Below, piece after piece: positions 62,840 to 64,000 of a stretch of DNA of 64,000 bases; the stretch's first letter is position 1, and each line of letters begins with the position of its first letter. The stretch comes from Piscinibacter gummiphilus (GTDB lineage: Bacteria; Pseudomonadota; Gammaproteobacteria; Burkholderiales; Burkholderiaceae_C): the NCBI RefSeq assembly GCF_002116905.1, contig NZ_CP015118.1, positions 496,001-560,000 on the forward strand, given 5' to 3'. The notes beneath the pieces were generated by a model. The model saw only the letters and a list, made by a program, of their open reading frames with translations, was not told where the DNA came from and ran no database searches. Made by a program: the position numbers and the translations under genes.

Positions 62840-64000
62840 TCAGCGGACGGTCGCGTGCGGATGCTGCGGGTGTTCGAGCGTGTCGGCGATCAGTCGCAAC
62901 GCATCGTCGCATTCGTTGCGCGTGAGCGGCCCGCCGAGGCACACGCGCACCGCGTCGGGCGGGTCGCCATCGGTCGAGAACGCGGCGCTCGCCACCACGG
63001 CCACGCCCTGCGTGCGCAGGTAGGACGCGAACTCCACCACGCTCCAGGACGACGACAGCGGCAGCCACAGGTGGAAGCCCTCGGGCTGCGACAGCACGCC
63101 GCGGCCCGCGAGGTGGCGCGAGGCCATCGCCTGGCGCGCCATCGACTCCGCTCGGATGGCCTGGACCATGGCCTCGGCCGTGCCGTCGAGCACCCAGCGG
63201 CTCGTGAGCGCGTTGGTGATGGGCGACGCCATCACCGTGGTGGCCCGCAGCGCGCCGGCCAGCCGCTGCGCCTGCCGTTCGCTGGGCGCACACACGTACG
63301 CGGTGCGCACGCCCGCGCCCAGGCACTTGCTGAAGCCGGTGACGTACCACGTGAGCTCCGGCGCGAGCAGCGCGATGGGCGAGGGCTTCTCGCGCGGCAG
63401 CATCGCGTAGGCGTCGTCCTCGATGATCGGGATCGAGAAGCGCAGCGCCACGTCGGCCAGCGCCTCGCGGCGGGCAGGCGAGATCGACGTCGTGGTGGGG
63501 TTGAGCACGGTCGGGTTGCAGTACAGCGCCTTCGGCTTGAGCGTCTTGCAGGCCAGTTCGAACGCGGCGGCGCTCGGGCCCTCGTCGTCGAGCGGCAACG
63601 CATGCAGCTGCACGCCCAGCTGGTTCGCGAGCGCCTTGATGCCCGGGTAGGTGAGCGACTCCACGCAGATCAGTTCGCCGGGTCGCGCGAGCTGCGACAC
63701 CAATGCGGCCAGCGCGCTGTGGATGCCGGGGCACACCAGCACGTGTTCGCCACGGCAGTCGGGCAGCACGCGGCGCAGCCACTGCACCGCGGCGCGGCGG
63801 TCGTCGGGGGCGCCGCCGAAGTCCTGGTAGCGCATCAGGTCGTACAGGTCGGTGCGGGCCATCACGTCGGCGGCGCTGTCGTGCATGCGGGCCAGCAGCG
63901 CCGCGTCGGCGGGCTCGGGTGGCATGTTCATCGTCATCTCGGCGCCGCTGCCGCCGCGCAGCGGCAGCGACGGGCTCGTGCCGCGCACGAAGGTGCCCAT
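62840..64000 (-). CDS. MocR-type PLP-dependent transcriptional regulator, 5'-truncated by the window edge
   Basis: The visible 386 residues are the aminotransferase-like domain of a MocR/GabR-type regulator. The fragment begins GTFVRG, the usual end of the GntR-type winged helix, so the DNA-binding domain lies beyond base 64000 and the ATG at the edge is not the real start. The PLP lysine is in VTGFSKCLGAGVRTAYV, with IIEDDAYAML and NPTVLNPTTTSISPARR as typical cofactor and substrate contacts. Such regulators usually control amino-acid, polyamine or vitamin B6 genes; targets here are unknown. It precedes fliA on the same strand by 31 bases. Confidence 0.87.
   Translation of the reverse strand: MGTFVRGTSPSLPLRGGSGAEMTMNMPPEPADAALLARMHDSAADVMARTDLYDLMRYQDFGGAPDDRRAAVQWLRRVLPDCRGEHVLVCPGIHSALAALVSQLARPGELICVESLTYPGIKALANQLGVQLHALPLDDEGPSAAAFELACKTLKPKALYCNPTVLNPTTTSISPARREALADVALRFSIPIIEDDAYAMLPREKPSPIALLAPELTWYVTGFSKCLGAGVRTAYVCAPSERQAQRLAGALRATTVMASPITNALTSRWVLDGTAEAMVQAIRAESMARQAMASRHLAGRGVLSQPEGFHLWLPLSSSWSVVEFASYLRTQGVAVVASAAFSTDGDPPDAVRVCLGGPLTRNECDDALRLIADTLEHPQHPHATVR

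Overview
The window is 64 kb of high-GC DNA that reads as chromosome of a betaproteobacterium of the order Burkholderiales, probably in or near the Rubrivivax/Leptothrix/Roseateles group. This rests on family resemblance (argS-SPOR-dsbA order, lptA-lptB-rpoN, a Gram-negative porin, split-alpha transhydrogenase, IorA/IorB-type molybdenum hydroxylase) and strong G/C bias at third codon positions; no 16S gene is present to settle it. I recognise no rRNA, tRNA, CRISPR array, prophage or transposase gene. Two genes are cut by the window edges: the transhydrogenase alpha-1 gene at the left and a MocR-type regulator at the right.

Layout. 1-8.1 kb (+): proton-translocating transhydrogenase pntAA/pntAB/pntB with the aspartate decarboxylase gene panD between the two alpha genes, then fadD, two uncharacterised genes, rsmE and a histidine kinase. 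8.0-16.8 kb (-): argS, a SPOR protein, dsbA, lptA-lptB, rpoN, a GNAT-fold protein and a THUMP RNA methyltransferase. 17-21.5 kb: a Ser/Thr kinase with a cyclic-nucleotide-binding-type tail, a three-repeat PsiF-like periplasmic protein, and a divergent LysR regulator/malate synthase pair. 21.6-27 kb (-): porin, esterase, drug exporter, geranylgeranyl-reductase-type flavoprotein and class II amidotransferase. 27-34 kb (+): iorA-iorB, then a LysM/FecR periplasmic protein next to a CHASE2 hybrid kinase. 34-36.4 kb: bacteriohemerythrin, a DapA-family enzyme, then about 950 bp without genes that carries a 459-bp element with 28-bp inverted ends. 36.4-42.5 kb (-): a small orphan gene, a large multi-PAS hybrid kinase, pyrF and purB. 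42.7-46.5 kb: upp-codA pyrimidine salvage, an M48 protease and a glutathione transferase. 46.6-53 kb (-): a NarL-type regulator, a GltB2-like flavoprotein, a small secreted protein and a compact amidase/MoxR-ATPase/VWA operon. 53-55.4 kb (+): ahpC-ahpF. 55.4-64 kb: GAF protein, GGDEF/EAL protein, a HipA-like kinase overlapping a DUF3037 gene, a Rid protein divergent from a Bcr/CflA exporter across a MerR-type palindrome, fliA away from flagellar genes, and the MocR fragment.

Functionally the window mixes housekeeping (envelope assembly, translation, nucleotides, pantothenate, NADPH supply, peroxide defence) with heavy signalling: four histidine kinase or GGDEF/EAL proteins, one Ser/Thr kinase and two alternative sigma factors. 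Dispersed palindromic REP-like sequences occur at four places, mostly as inverted pairs between convergent genes. The best candidates for undescribed systems are the HipA-like/DUF3037 pair, the amidase-linked MoxR/VWA pair, the panD-in-pnt arrangement and the 459-bp inverted-end element. Regulatory sites were found by eye and are provisional.
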